Shown: piece after piece, positions 54,189 to 64,000 of the stretch | How positions within the stretch are numbered: the stretch's first letter is position 1 | Layout: the number at the start of each line of letters is the position of its first letter | From: an uncultured Celeribacter sp. | GTDB lineage: Bacteria; Pseudomonadota; Alphaproteobacteria; Rhodobacterales; Rhodobacteraceae | Direction of reading: 5' to 3' | DNA length: 64,000 bases | Assembly: GCF_963676475.1 (NCBI RefSeq) | Contig: NZ_OY781107.1 | Location: forward strand, 62,001 to 126,000 | Position numbers and translations under genes: made by a program | The notes under the pieces: model-generated | What the model saw: the letters and a program-made list of their open reading frames with translations, nothing else | The model's database searches: none | What the model was told of the DNA's origin: nothing

Positions 54189-55127
54189 TCATTGCGCCAC
54201 CTCGTCCTCAGAGACCTGCGCGGACCGCATGTTCTTGAGCGCCTGGCGGGTCTTCCAATTGTCTTTCAAATTCACGGCACGTTCCGCCGCAGGTACGCCC
54301 AACCGCGTATGTCCGGCATCGCGCGCCGCATCAATCAGGCTGACCAGGTAAGGGGCCGCAGTCCGCCTTTGCCGCAGCAGGTGGTAAAAGTGTTTTCGGC
54401 TCAACTCTCCGCTCAACCCCTCAAGCGCCACCGGCTTCAGCAGATCCATCAGTTTGAGCATGGGCGGGATTTTATGGGTAAAATGCCGCACCGGCAGCGC
54501 GATCACATTCCCCCCTCGCATCCGCTCCGCATGCAATCTGTCTTCCTCGACAAACGGATCGTAAATCATATAGGCCTTGCCGATCCGATCCACGGTTCGC
54601 GCCGCATCGGTATAAGAGCCGGACCAGTCCCCGCGCTTCATGGCCTTCATGTAACGCCGTTCAAACTGCGCAATGCGCGGGCGCAGGGTCGATTGCGGGG
54701 CGTAGGCCAAAACGGTGGCCTCTTTGGCCAGAGGCGCAAAAGCCATCGCACCGAAACCACCCATCGAAGAGCCGTAGAACGCCACATGCGGATAGCTGTC
54801 GAAAAGCCCCAGATCCCTCAGCTCTTCCATCCGCTCTTTCAAGTCCGGGCATTGAAACCAGTCCATCCGTTTGACCATCACGCCCAGCACACCCCAGCCC
54901 TGTTTGAGCGCCAGAGGGAAGCCGAAGGGAACACGCTCTTGCTTGTCGCGCGGCGAATTCAGATTATCGAAACAGACGACAAGACGCTCCCGGCCCGGCG
55001 TGTAGGAAATCATGTGGTGTTCCGTCTCGACGAAAAAACCGCCCCGCGCCTCGCACAAAGACCGCAATGCGCTCATCCCTTCGGGCAAAGGCGTCGCATC
55101 CTTTGAAAGTCTTCTCTGCTCTAACAT
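54189..55127 (-). CDS. Alpha/beta-hydrolase-fold protein, unknown
   Basis: A 312-residue protein with a nucleophile elbow GSSMGGFGAMAFAP near residue 140 of the given frame. Its substrate is not clear. The start is uncertain: ATG 55226 gives 345 residues, but the first 33 codons have a different third-base pattern, so ATG 55127, with GGGGCAGG upstream, is preferred. It lies alone between lpxQ and the suc promoter. Confidence 0.65.
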   Translation of the reverse strand: MLEQRRLSKDATPLPEGMSALRSLCEARGGFFVETEHHMISYTPGRERLVVCFDNLNSPRDKQERVPFGFPLALKQGWGVLGVMVKRMDWFQCPDLKERMEELRDLGLFDSYPHVAFYGSSMGGFGAMAFAPLAKEATVLAYAPQSTLRPRIAQFERRYMKAMKRGDWSGSYTDAARTVDRIGKAYMIYDPFVEEDRLHAERMRGGNVIALPVRHFTHKIPPMLKLMDLLKPVALEGLSGELSRKHFYHLLRQRRTAAPYLVSLIDAARDAGHTRLGVPAAERAVNLKDNWKTRQALKNMRSAQVSEDEVAQ

Positions 55128-55459
55128 GCCTGCCCCATCAAAATAGTGCCATTTGTCATCAGGATAAGCCCGTAACTGCGGCACGACAAGGCAACAACCC
55201 GCCTCCATCCGAAACCTTCGGATCATCTGGCAAACCCTGCCTTACACAGCTTAAGACCACATTAAATCCAAGAGGACATTTTTCCTGTACGAGCGGAGTT
55301 TTCAGCGATTCTCAAAATTTGTGATCACACAAAACTTTCCTGTGATCACAAAACAGCAAAACACAGGCGTTTTACCGCCAACAGGCCAAAAAACCATTTC
55401 TTATGCCCCGCAGCCAATGGCATATACGGGTCAATCGAACCAGGGAGAGGATATCTCTA
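55128..55459. other. 332-bp region with sucC control sites
   Basis: AT-rich region with no supported gene. It contains the twin TGTGATCACA operator at 55320-55350; promoter elements of sucC were not identified with confidence. Confidence 0.6.
55320..55350. promoter_or_regulatory. Twin TGTGATCACA operator of the suc operon
   Basis: TGTGATCACA at 55320-55329 and again at 55341-55350, centres 21 bases apart, each a perfect palindrome. The pair stands 110-140 bases before the sucC start and mirrors the pair at the sdh operon in sequence, spacing and distance. Confidence 0.78.
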
Positions 55460-56653
55460 ATGAACATCCACGAGTATCAGGCGAAAGCCCTTCTCAAGGA
55501 ATACGGCGCGCCGGTTTCGGACGGTCGCGTCGTTCTCAATGCAGCCGATGCGAAAACCGCAGCCGGTGAGCTTGACGGCCCGCTGTGGGTCGTGAAAGCC
55601 CAGATCCACGCAGGTGGTCGCGGCAAAGGCTCCTTCAAAGAAGCCGGCGCTGGCGAAAAAGGCGGCGTGCGTCTCGCGAAATCCGTCGAGGAAGCCGCGC
55701 AGGAAGCCAACGCCATGCTCGGCCACACGCTGGTCACGCACCAGACCGGCCCGGCTGGCAAGCAAGTGAACCGCATCTACATCGAAGATGGGTCCGACAT
55801 CGAAAAAGAGCTTTACCTCGCTCTGCTCGTCGACCGTCAATCCTCCCGCGTGTCCATCGTGGCCTCCACTGAAGGCGGCATGGACATCGAGGAAGTGGCC
55901 GACAAGACGCCCGAGAAAATCCTCTCCTTCTCCATCGACCCGGCCACCGGCCTTCAGGGCTTCCACGGCCGCCGCGTCGCATTCGCTCTGGGCCTCGAAG
56001 GCAAGCAGGTCAAACAATGTGCCGCGCTGATTTCCAACCTCTATCGTCTGTTCATCGACAAAGACATGGAGATGCTCGAAATCAACCCGCTGATCGTGAC
56101 CGACACCGGCGATCTGAAATGTCTCGACTGTAAAGCCGGCTTCGACGGCAACGCGCTTTACCGCCACGCCGACATCGTTGGCCTGCGCGACGAGACCGAA
56201 GAAGACCCGAAAGAACTGGCCGCATCCCAGCACGACCTGAACTACATCGCGCTTGACGGTGAGATCGGCTGCATGGTGAACGGTGCGGGTCTGGCGATGG
56301 CCACCATGGACATCATCAAACTCTACGGCGCAGAGCCTGCCAACTTCCTCGACGTGGGCGGCGGTGCGACCAAGGAGAAAGTGACCGAAGCCTTCAAGAT
56401 CATCACCTCCGATGAGAACGTCAAAGGTATCCTCGTGAACATCTTCGGCGGCATCATGCGGTGCGACATCATCGCCGAAGGCGTGATCGCGGCGGTGAAA
56501 GAGGTCGGCCTGCAGGTTCCGCTCGTTGTCCGCCTCGAAGGCACCAACGTGGAGCTCGGCAAAGAGATCATCAACACTTCCGGCCTCGATGTCATCGCGG
56601 CAGACGATCTCAAAGACGGCGCCCAGAAAATCGTGAAAGCGGTCAAAGGGTAA
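55460..56653 (+). CDS. sucC: Succinyl-CoA synthetase subunit beta
   Basis: Beta chain of the ADP- or GDP-forming succinyl-CoA synthetase, which links succinyl-CoA cleavage to nucleotide phosphorylation. 397 residues with the ATP-grasp N-terminus [29 protein letters not shown], and the C-terminal [16 protein letters not shown] and [10 protein letters not shown]. Start fixed by the family N-terminus and a GGGAGAGG stretch. An unrelated lipoprotein gene separates it from sucD. Confidence 0.97.
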   Translation: MNIHEYQAKALLKEYGAPVSDGRVVLNAADAKTAAGELDGPLWVVKAQIHAGGRGKGSFKEAGAGEKGGVRLAKSVEEAAQEANAMLGHTLVTHQTGPAGKQVNRIYIEDGSDIEKELYLALLVDRQSSRVSIVASTEGGMDIEEVADKTPEKILSFSIDPATGLQGFHGRRVAFALGLEGKQVKQCAALISNLYRLFIDKDMEMLEINPLIVTDTGDLKCLDCKAGFDGNALYRHADIVGLRDETEEDPKELAASQHDLNYIALDGEIGCMVNGAGLAMATMDIIKLYGAEPANFLDVGGGATKEKVTEAFKIITSDENVKGILVNIFGGIMRCDIIAEGVIAAVKEVGLQVPLVVRLEGTNVELGKEIINTSGLDVIAADDLKDGAQKIVKAVKG

Positions 56654-56657
56654 CCTG

Positions 56658-57182
56658 ATGCGTTTGACTGGTGTTCTTGTAGCTTGTTCTATGTTGGCCC
56701 TCACCGCGTGCCAATCGACAACACAACCAGCTGTTAGCGCCCCTGCTTCGGCACAGTCCGAGACGGGGAACAAGCAGCAGCTTGTCGAAAGTCACGTCGT
56801 AGATGGCATTGGAGCATGTGCCGATCTTCTTCAGAACGGCACACCGCTTGCCTCACTCGAGACTGATGGCTTCCAAAAAACGGCACTTGGCGCTTGGCGT
56901 TACAGTACTGGCGGTCTTTTCGGGAACCCCGTGAATGTCAATGGGAAGCAAGGGAATGCGTGCTACGTATCCCATCTCGGCGGCATTAGCGGAGTTCAGC
57001 GAGCTTTGAGCTTAACCTCTCAGGCGCTTAAAGCAAAAGGCTACACGCAAGAGACAAGAACACTCGGGGGCGGCTCCTCCAGAACGTATTTTGTGAAATC
57101 CGGCACTTCGCTCAGAGCACGCGCGGGTTTCCAGATCGTGGGTGGGAATGGCACTATCACTGTCCGCCTCGAGAAAGAGTAG
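56658..57182 (+). CDS. AT-richer lipoprotein of unknown function inserted between sucC and sucD
   Basis: A 174-residue lipoprotein with a lipobox (MLALTAC, Cys at residue 18), a low-complexity Ser/Ala/Gln linker and a small folded domain ([15 protein letters not shown], later RTYFVKSG). Codon use and GC content differ visibly from sucC and sucD. It starts four bases after the sucC stop and is clearly in the same transcript. I recognise no family. It may be a foreign insertion. Confidence 0.75.
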   Translation: MRLTGVLVACSMLALTACQSTTQPAVSAPASAQSETGNKQQLVESHVVDGIGACADLLQNGTPLASLETDGFQKTALGAWRYSTGGLFGNPVNVNGKQGNACYVSHLGGISGVQRALSLTSQALKAKGYTQETRTLGGGSSRTYFVKSGTSLRARAGFQIVGGNGTITVRLEKE

Positions 57183-57253
57183 TTCACGCAGAGCATCCAG
57201 GTCTGCTTAGAGAAATCGCGGTTCGTCCGCACCGACATTAAAGGAGATGCCAC

Positions 57254-58141
57254 ATGGCAATTCTCGTAGATGAAAACACCAAGGTGATCTGTCAGGGCTT
57301 CACCGGCTCGCAAGGCACCTTCCACTCTGAACAAGCCATCGCTTATGGCACCAAAATGGTTGGCGGCGTGACCCCGGGCAAAGGGGGTTCGACCCACCTC
57401 GACCTGCCGGTCTTCAACTCCGTGCACGAAGCCAAGCACGTCACCGAAGCCAACGCTTCCGTGATCTACGTGCCGCCGCCGTTTGCAGCGGACTCCATCC
57501 TTGAGGCGATCGACGCCGAGATGGAGCTGATCATCTGCATCACCGAGGGCATTCCGGTGCTCGACATGATGAAGGTGAAGCGCGCTCTCATCGACAGCAA
57601 GTCCCGCCTGATCGGCCCGAACTGCCCCGGCGTCATCACCCCCGACGCCTGCAAGATCGGCATCATGCCGGGTCACATCCACAAACGTGGCTCCGTGGGC
57701 GTCGTAAGCCGTTCCGGCACGCTGACCTATGAGGCCGTGAAACAGACGTCTGACTTGGGCCTTGGCCAGTCCACCGCTGTGGGCATCGGCGGCGACCCGA
57801 TCAAAGGCACCGAGCACATCGACGTCCTCGACATGTTCCTCGATGACCCGGAAACCACCTCGATCATCATGATCGGTGAAATCGGGGGCTCCGCCGAAGA
57901 AGAAGCCGCCGAATTCCTCGCCGGGCAGAAGAAAAAAGGCCGTTGGAAACCGACCGCCGGTTTCATCGCGGGCCGCACCGCCCCTCCGGGCCGCCGCATG
58001 GGCCACGCAGGCGCCATCGTCGCCGGTGGGAAAGGCGACGCGGAGAGCAAGATCGAAGCAATGAAATCCGCGGGCATCATCGTCGCCGACAGCCCGGCCA
58101 CGCTGGGTGAGGCCGTGCAGGAAGCCATTGCCAAAGGCTAA
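57254..58141 (+). CDS. sucD: Succinyl-CoA synthetase subunit alpha
   Basis: Alpha chain of succinyl-CoA synthetase; carries the phosphohistidine. 295 residues with CoA-binding [27 protein letters not shown] and the active-site histidine in [18 protein letters not shown] strong AAAGGAGAT ribosome site precedes the ATG. It is followed by a 130-base gap before sucA. Confidence 0.97.
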   Translation: MAILVDENTKVICQGFTGSQGTFHSEQAIAYGTKMVGGVTPGKGGSTHLDLPVFNSVHEAKHVTEANASVIYVPPPFAADSILEAIDAEMELIICITEGIPVLDMMKVKRALIDSKSRLIGPNCPGVITPDACKIGIMPGHIHKRGSVGVVSRSGTLTYEAVKQTSDLGLGQSTAVGIGGDPIKGTEHIDVLDMFLDDPETTSIIMIGEIGGSAEEEAAEFLAGQKKKGRWKPTAGFIAGRTAPPGRRMGHAGAIVAGGKGDAESKIEAMKSAGIIVADSPATLGEAVQEAIAKG

Positions 58142-58271
58142 GGCCCGCGCGTGAAACGCATTTGACAAAATTCGCCTGCGCCCTTTGTAAAGAAAGGCGC
58201 AGGCGCACCCACAAAAGGCAACGCGATCCTGCCCTCGAAACGGAAACGCACCCCAGATCAAGGTCACACCG

Positions 58272-61244
58272 ATGAACGACCAGAGCCCCAACGACATCTT
58301 CCATGCCTCCTCCTTTATGCAGGGGCACAACGCGGAATACCTCGAACAGGTCTACGCCCAGTACACCCAGGACCCCAGTTCCGTGGACGCCTCCTGGGCC
58401 GAGTTTTTCCAATCTCTCGGAGATGCGGCAACCGATGTCACCGCCGAAGCGGCAGGCCCGTCCTGGGCACGCATGGACTGGCCGCCGGTGCCGAATGACG
58501 AGCTGACCCACGCTCTGGACGGTCAATGGGCCGAACCCGCCGCGGCCGCCAACGCCGCCGGCAAAAAGATCAAAGAGAAAGCCGCTGAAAAAGGCGTCGC
58601 TGTCTCTGAAGACCAGATCAAACGCGCCGTACTCGACAGTATCCGTGCGATCATGATCATCCGCGCCTACCGTATTCGGGGCCACCTCATCGCCGATCTC
58701 GACCCGCTCAAGATGCGCGATCAGGAACCGCACCCGGAGCTCGATCCGCGCTCTTACGGCTTCACCGAGAGCGATATGGATCGCCCGATCTTCATCGACA
58801 ACGTGTTGGGCCTTCAGCACGCCTCGATGCGCCAGATCATCGACGTGTTGAAACGCACCTACTGCGGCACCTTCGCGCTGCAATACATGCATATTTCCGA
58901 CCCGGAGCAGGCCGGTTGGCTCAAGGAGCGCATCGAGGGTCTGGGCAAGGAAATCCAGTTCACCAAGAACGGTCGTCGCGCCATTCTGAACAAATTGGTC
59001 GAGGCCGAGGGCTTTGAGAAATTCCTCCATGTGAAATACATGGGCACCAAACGCTTCGGCCTTGATGGCGGCGAAAGCCTCATCCCGGCGATGGAACAGA
59101 TCATCAAGCGCGGCGGCAATCTCGGCGCAAAAGAGGTCGTGATCGGCATGCCGCACCGCGGGCGCCTTTCGGTGCTCGCCAACGTGATGTCGAAACCCTA
59201 CCGCGCGATTTTCAACGAATTCCAAGGCGGCTCGTTTAAGCCCGAGGATGTGGACGGTTCCGGCGACGTGAAATACCACCTCGGCGCCTCCTCCGACCGT
59301 GAGTTCGATGGCAACAAAGTCCACCTTTCCCTGACCGCCAACCCCTCGCACCTCGAGGCGGTGAACCCGGTTGTCCTTGGCAAATGTCGCGCCAAGACCG
59401 ACCAGAACAACGACCCGACCCGCAGTTCCGTGATCCCGGTGCTGTTGCACGGTGACGCGGCCTTTGCGGGTCAGGGTGTTGTCGCGGAATGTTTCGGCCT
59501 CTCCGGTCTGCGCGGTCACCGCACCGGCGGCACGATCCACATCGTGGTGAACAACCAGATCGGCTTTACCACCGCGCCGCATTTTTCGCGCTCGTCGCCC
59601 TACCCGACGGACATTGCGCTGATGGTCGAAGCCCCGATCTTCCACGTCAACGGCGATGACCCGGAGGCCGTGGTGCACGCCGCCAAAGTGGCGACCGAAT
59701 TCCGTCAGAAGTTCCACAAGGACGTGGTCATCGACATCTTCTGCTACCGCCGCTTCGGTCACAACGAAGGCGACGAGCCGATGTTCACCAACCCGCAGAT
59801 GTACACCAACATCAAGCGGCACAAGACCACATTGCAGCTCTACACCGAACGCCTCGTGGCCGATGGTCTCATCCCAGAGGGCGAGATCGAAGACATGAAG
59901 GCGGCCTTCCAGTCGCTCTTGAACGACGAGTTCGAGGCCGGCAAGACCTTTAAGCCGAACAAGGCCGACTGGCTCGACGGGCGCTGGTCGCACATCAACA
60001 AAGAGGGCGACGAATATCAACGCGGTCAGACCTGGATCTCCGAAGACACCATGGCGCAAATCGGTCGCTCGCTGACGCAGGCGCCCGAGGGCTTTAACCT
60101 GCACAAAACCGTGGGCCGTCAGTTGGACGCCAAGGCGAAGATGTTCGAAGAGGGCAAAGGCTTTGACTGGGCGACCGGCGAAGCGCTGGCTTTCGGCTCG
60201 CTTCTGACCGAGGGCTACCCGGTGCGTCTGGCCGGTCAGGACTCCACACGCGGCACTTTCTCGCAGCGTCACTCCGGTTTGATCGACCAGGCTTCCGAGG
60301 ATCGCTACTACCCGCTCAATCACATCCGTGAAGGTCAGGCGCATTACGAGGTCATCGACTCGATGCTCTCTGAATACGCCGTCCTCGGCTTCGAATATGG
60401 CTACTCGCTGGCCGAACCGAACGCGCTGACGCTTTGGGAAGCCCAGTTCGGCGACTTCGCCAACGGTGCGCAGATCATGTTCGACCAGTTCATCTCTTCG
60501 GGTGAATCGAAATGGCTGCGGATGTCCGGTCTCGTGATGCTTTTGCCGCATGGCTATGAGGGTCAGGGCCCCGAACACTCCTCCGCCCGTCTCGAACGCT
60601 TCCTGCAGATGTGCGGTCAGGACAACTGGATCGTGGCGAACTGTTCAACGCCTGCGAACTACTTCCACATCCTGCGGCGCCAGCTGCACCGCTCCTACCG
60701 GAAACCTCTGGTGCTGATGACGCCGAAATCGCTTCTGCGTCATAAACTCGCGACCTCCGTGGCCGCCGATTTCACCGACGGCTCGTCTTTCCACCGCGTG
60801 CTTTGGGACGATGCAGATCGCGACAACGGCACCGCCAAGTCCGACATCAAACTGAAAGCGGACAAGGACATCAAGCGCGTCGTGATCTGTTCCGGCAAGG
60901 TCTACTACGACCTGCTGGAGGCCCGCGACGCCGCTGGCAAAGACGACACCTACATTCTGCGTCTTGAACAGTTCTACCCATTCCCGGCGCTCTCGATGGT
61001 CAAGGAACTTGAGCGCTTCAAAGACGCCGAAGTCATCTGGTGTCAGGAAGAGCCGAAGAACCAAGGGGCCTGGACCTTTGTCGAGCCCAACATCGAATGG
61101 GTGCTCACGCGCATCAAAGCCAAGCACACGCGCCCGGTCTACGCCGGTCGCGCCGCCTCCGCCTCGCCCGCCACGGGTCTGGCGTCTCAGCACAAAGCAC
61201 AACAGCAAGCGCTCGTGAACGATGCGCTCAATATCGAAGGGTAA
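58272..61244 (+). CDS. sucA: 2-oxoglutarate dehydrogenase E1 component
   Basis: Thiamine-diphosphate decarboxylase subunit of the 2-oxoglutarate dehydrogenase complex. 990 residues, full length. The N-terminal E2-binding part includes [16 protein letters not shown]. The ThDP core has [27 protein letters not shown] and NNQIGFTT. The C-terminal transketolase-like domain contains [12 protein letters not shown] and [14 protein letters not shown]. sucB follows with four bases between. Confidence 0.97.
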   Translation: MNDQSPNDIFHASSFMQGHNAEYLEQVYAQYTQDPSSVDASWAEFFQSLGDAATDVTAEAAGPSWARMDWPPVPNDELTHALDGQWAEPAAAANAAGKKIKEKAAEKGVAVSEDQIKRAVLDSIRAIMIIRAYRIRGHLIADLDPLKMRDQEPHPELDPRSYGFTESDMDRPIFIDNVLGLQHASMRQIIDVLKRTYCGTFALQYMHISDPEQAGWLKERIEGLGKEIQFTKNGRRAILNKLVEAEGFEKFLHVKYMGTKRFGLDGGESLIPAMEQIIKRGGNLGAKEVVIGMPHRGRLSVLANVMSKPYRAIFNEFQGGSFKPEDVDGSGDVKYHLGASSDREFDGNKVHLSLTANPSHLEAVNPVVLGKCRAKTDQNNDPTRSSVIPVLLHGDAAFAGQGVVAECFGLSGLRGHRTGGTIHIVVNNQIGFTTAPHFSRSSPYPTDIALMVEAPIFHVNGDDPEAVVHAAKVATEFRQKFHKDVVIDIFCYRRFGHNEGDEPMFTNPQMYTNIKRHKTTLQLYTERLVADGLIPEGEIEDMKAAFQSLLNDEFEAGKTFKPNKADWLDGRWSHINKEGDEYQRGQTWISEDTMAQIGRSLTQAPEGFNLHKTVGRQLDAKAKMFEEGKGFDWATGEALAFGSLLTEGYPVRLAGQDSTRGTFSQRHSGLIDQASEDRYYPLNHIREGQAHYEVIDSMLSEYAVLGFEYGYSLAEPNALTLWEAQFGDFANGAQIMFDQFISSGESKWLRMSGLVMLLPHGYEGQGPEHSSARLERFLQMCGQDNWIVANCSTPANYFHILRRQLHRSYRKPLVLMTPKSLLRHKLATSVAADFTDGSSFHRVLWDDADRDNGTAKSDIKLKADKDIKRVVICSGKVYYDLLEARDAAGKDDTYILRLEQFYPFPALSMVKELERFKDAEVIWCQEEPKNQGAWTFVEPNIEWVLTRIKAKHTRPVYAGRAASASPATGLASQHKAQQQALVNDALNIEG

Positions 61245-61248
61245 TCCT

Positions 61249-62745
<1,497 letters not shown>

Positions 62746-62756
62746 GGGTCATTTAA

Positions 62757-63316
62757 GTGGCTGCCGTTCCACTTCCTTCAGTTTGGCCGAGAACCTTTTC
62801 GGTTCTCGGCGTTGGCGCTTGTTCAATTTTTCTAACCTTTGCGTGGGAGGATCGCGTCAACGGAGCAAAGGCGCTTTCTCTGCTTCTAAGTTCTATTGAT
62901 CCTCAAGACAGTAATAGCTCTATAGTCGCGGGGTTAGGGTTCATATTAGCTTCTTTCATTGCTGGAGAATTACTTATTCAATCCAGTTGTCGAGTGATGA
63001 ACCATCAAGGAAACGATAAGATTGCACGACGCGCTGCCCGTCTTGCAAAAGCCGACAACCTGTTTTTGCAAAACTCCATCACCTCCAAAATCAATGTGGC
63101 AGAACTGATTTTTGCGGTTGCGGTAATTGGTATCCTGATTGGATTTTATTTCTTTCTTCCTGCATTCTCAGGAAGTGGGTGGGGCAGTTTTTCTTTTGCG
63201 ATGCTCTCTTCTATCGTAATCGCTCTGTTTTTGAGACGGATTGGCCTAAAATTGGTTGATGAGGCCGATAACGAGCTAGACATTTATGAACAATTGACGA
63301 GCTTAGAACATCTCAA

Positions 63317-63320
<4 letters not shown>
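62757..63320 (+). CDS. AT-rich four-helix membrane protein, unknown
   Basis: A 187-residue protein with hydrophobic segments at about 14-29, 56-74, 115-136 and 145-159. A charged loop (RRAARLAKAD) lies between the second and third, and there is an acidic C-terminal tail. It starts with GTG preceded by AAGGG. Base composition and codon use (TTA, ATA, AGT) are far from those of sucB and lpd, pointing to a recent acquisition. It overlaps the MAPEG gene by four bases. No family is recognised. Confidence 0.72.

Positions 63321-64000
<680 letters not shown>

Noticed and set aside
58077..60578. 833-residue minus-strand frame opposite sucA
   Set aside because: It has no recognisable domain and mirrors the third-base bias of sucA.

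Overview
The window looks like chromosome of a marine alphaproteobacterium of the order Rhodobacterales (Roseobacter group). The evidence is the gene set and order: divergent ccr and ecm, a block mcl2-NnrU-DUF1737-mch next to sdhCDAB, then mdh, then sucC-sucD-sucA-sucB-lpd. An RpoHII-type sigma factor, an LpxQ-like lipid A oxidase and a luxR-luxI pair fit the same group. The sequence is GC-rich with dense, often ATGA-coupled genes, apart from a few AT-richer islands. No rRNA, convincing tRNA, CRISPR array or complete insertion sequence was seen.

Layout. 1-5.6 kb: dut, coaBC, a ChaN-like protein and an rpoH paralogue on the minus strand, then cobalamin genes (cobU/P and a CobC-like phosphatase) and a GST. 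5.6-10.7 kb: a palindromic repeat, comM, an esterase, gshB with an IS remnant abutting its start, yraN and rsmI. 10.8-20.3 kb: an LpoA-like lipoprotein, glnD, murJ, a rhomboid homologue without catalytic residues, trpS, an L,D-transpeptidase, a possible small RNA, uspA and a DUF2267 gene. 20.3-28 kb: nfuA with an iron-type operator, rimI, a BMP-type nucleoside ABC importer, and a TSUP plus TIGR02186 pair. 28-31.3 kb: a RecD-like helicase and a LuxI/LuxR quorum-sensing locus with an overlapping small gene. 31.6-38.3 kb: ccr, ecm, a secreted DUF4329 protein, deoD, an aldo-keto reductase, the second copy of the palindromic repeat and two small genes. 38.3-47.5 kb: creD, the sdh operon (with an unusual cassette between sdhA and sdhB) and the mcl2-mch operon. 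47.8-55.1 kb: a small secreted protein, GNAT, a frameshifted TSUP gene, mdh, a glycosyltransferase/sulfotransferase trio, lpxQ and a hydrolase. 55.3-64 kb: the suc operon with two AT-rich inserted genes, running into lpd at the window edge.

How it works together. Ccr, Ecm, Mch and Mcl2 are four enzymes of the ethylmalonyl-CoA pathway, which turns acetyl-CoA into glyoxylate-derived malate and succinyl-CoA. These feed directly into the neighbouring succinyl-CoA synthetase, succinate dehydrogenase, malate dehydrogenase and 2-oxoglutarate dehydrogenase genes. Ecm needs coenzyme B12, and B12 assembly genes are in the same window. The sdh and suc operons share a near-identical twin TGTGATCACA site at similar distances from their first genes, which suggests a common TCA-cycle regulator. 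This is the strongest unexplained regulatory signal in the window.
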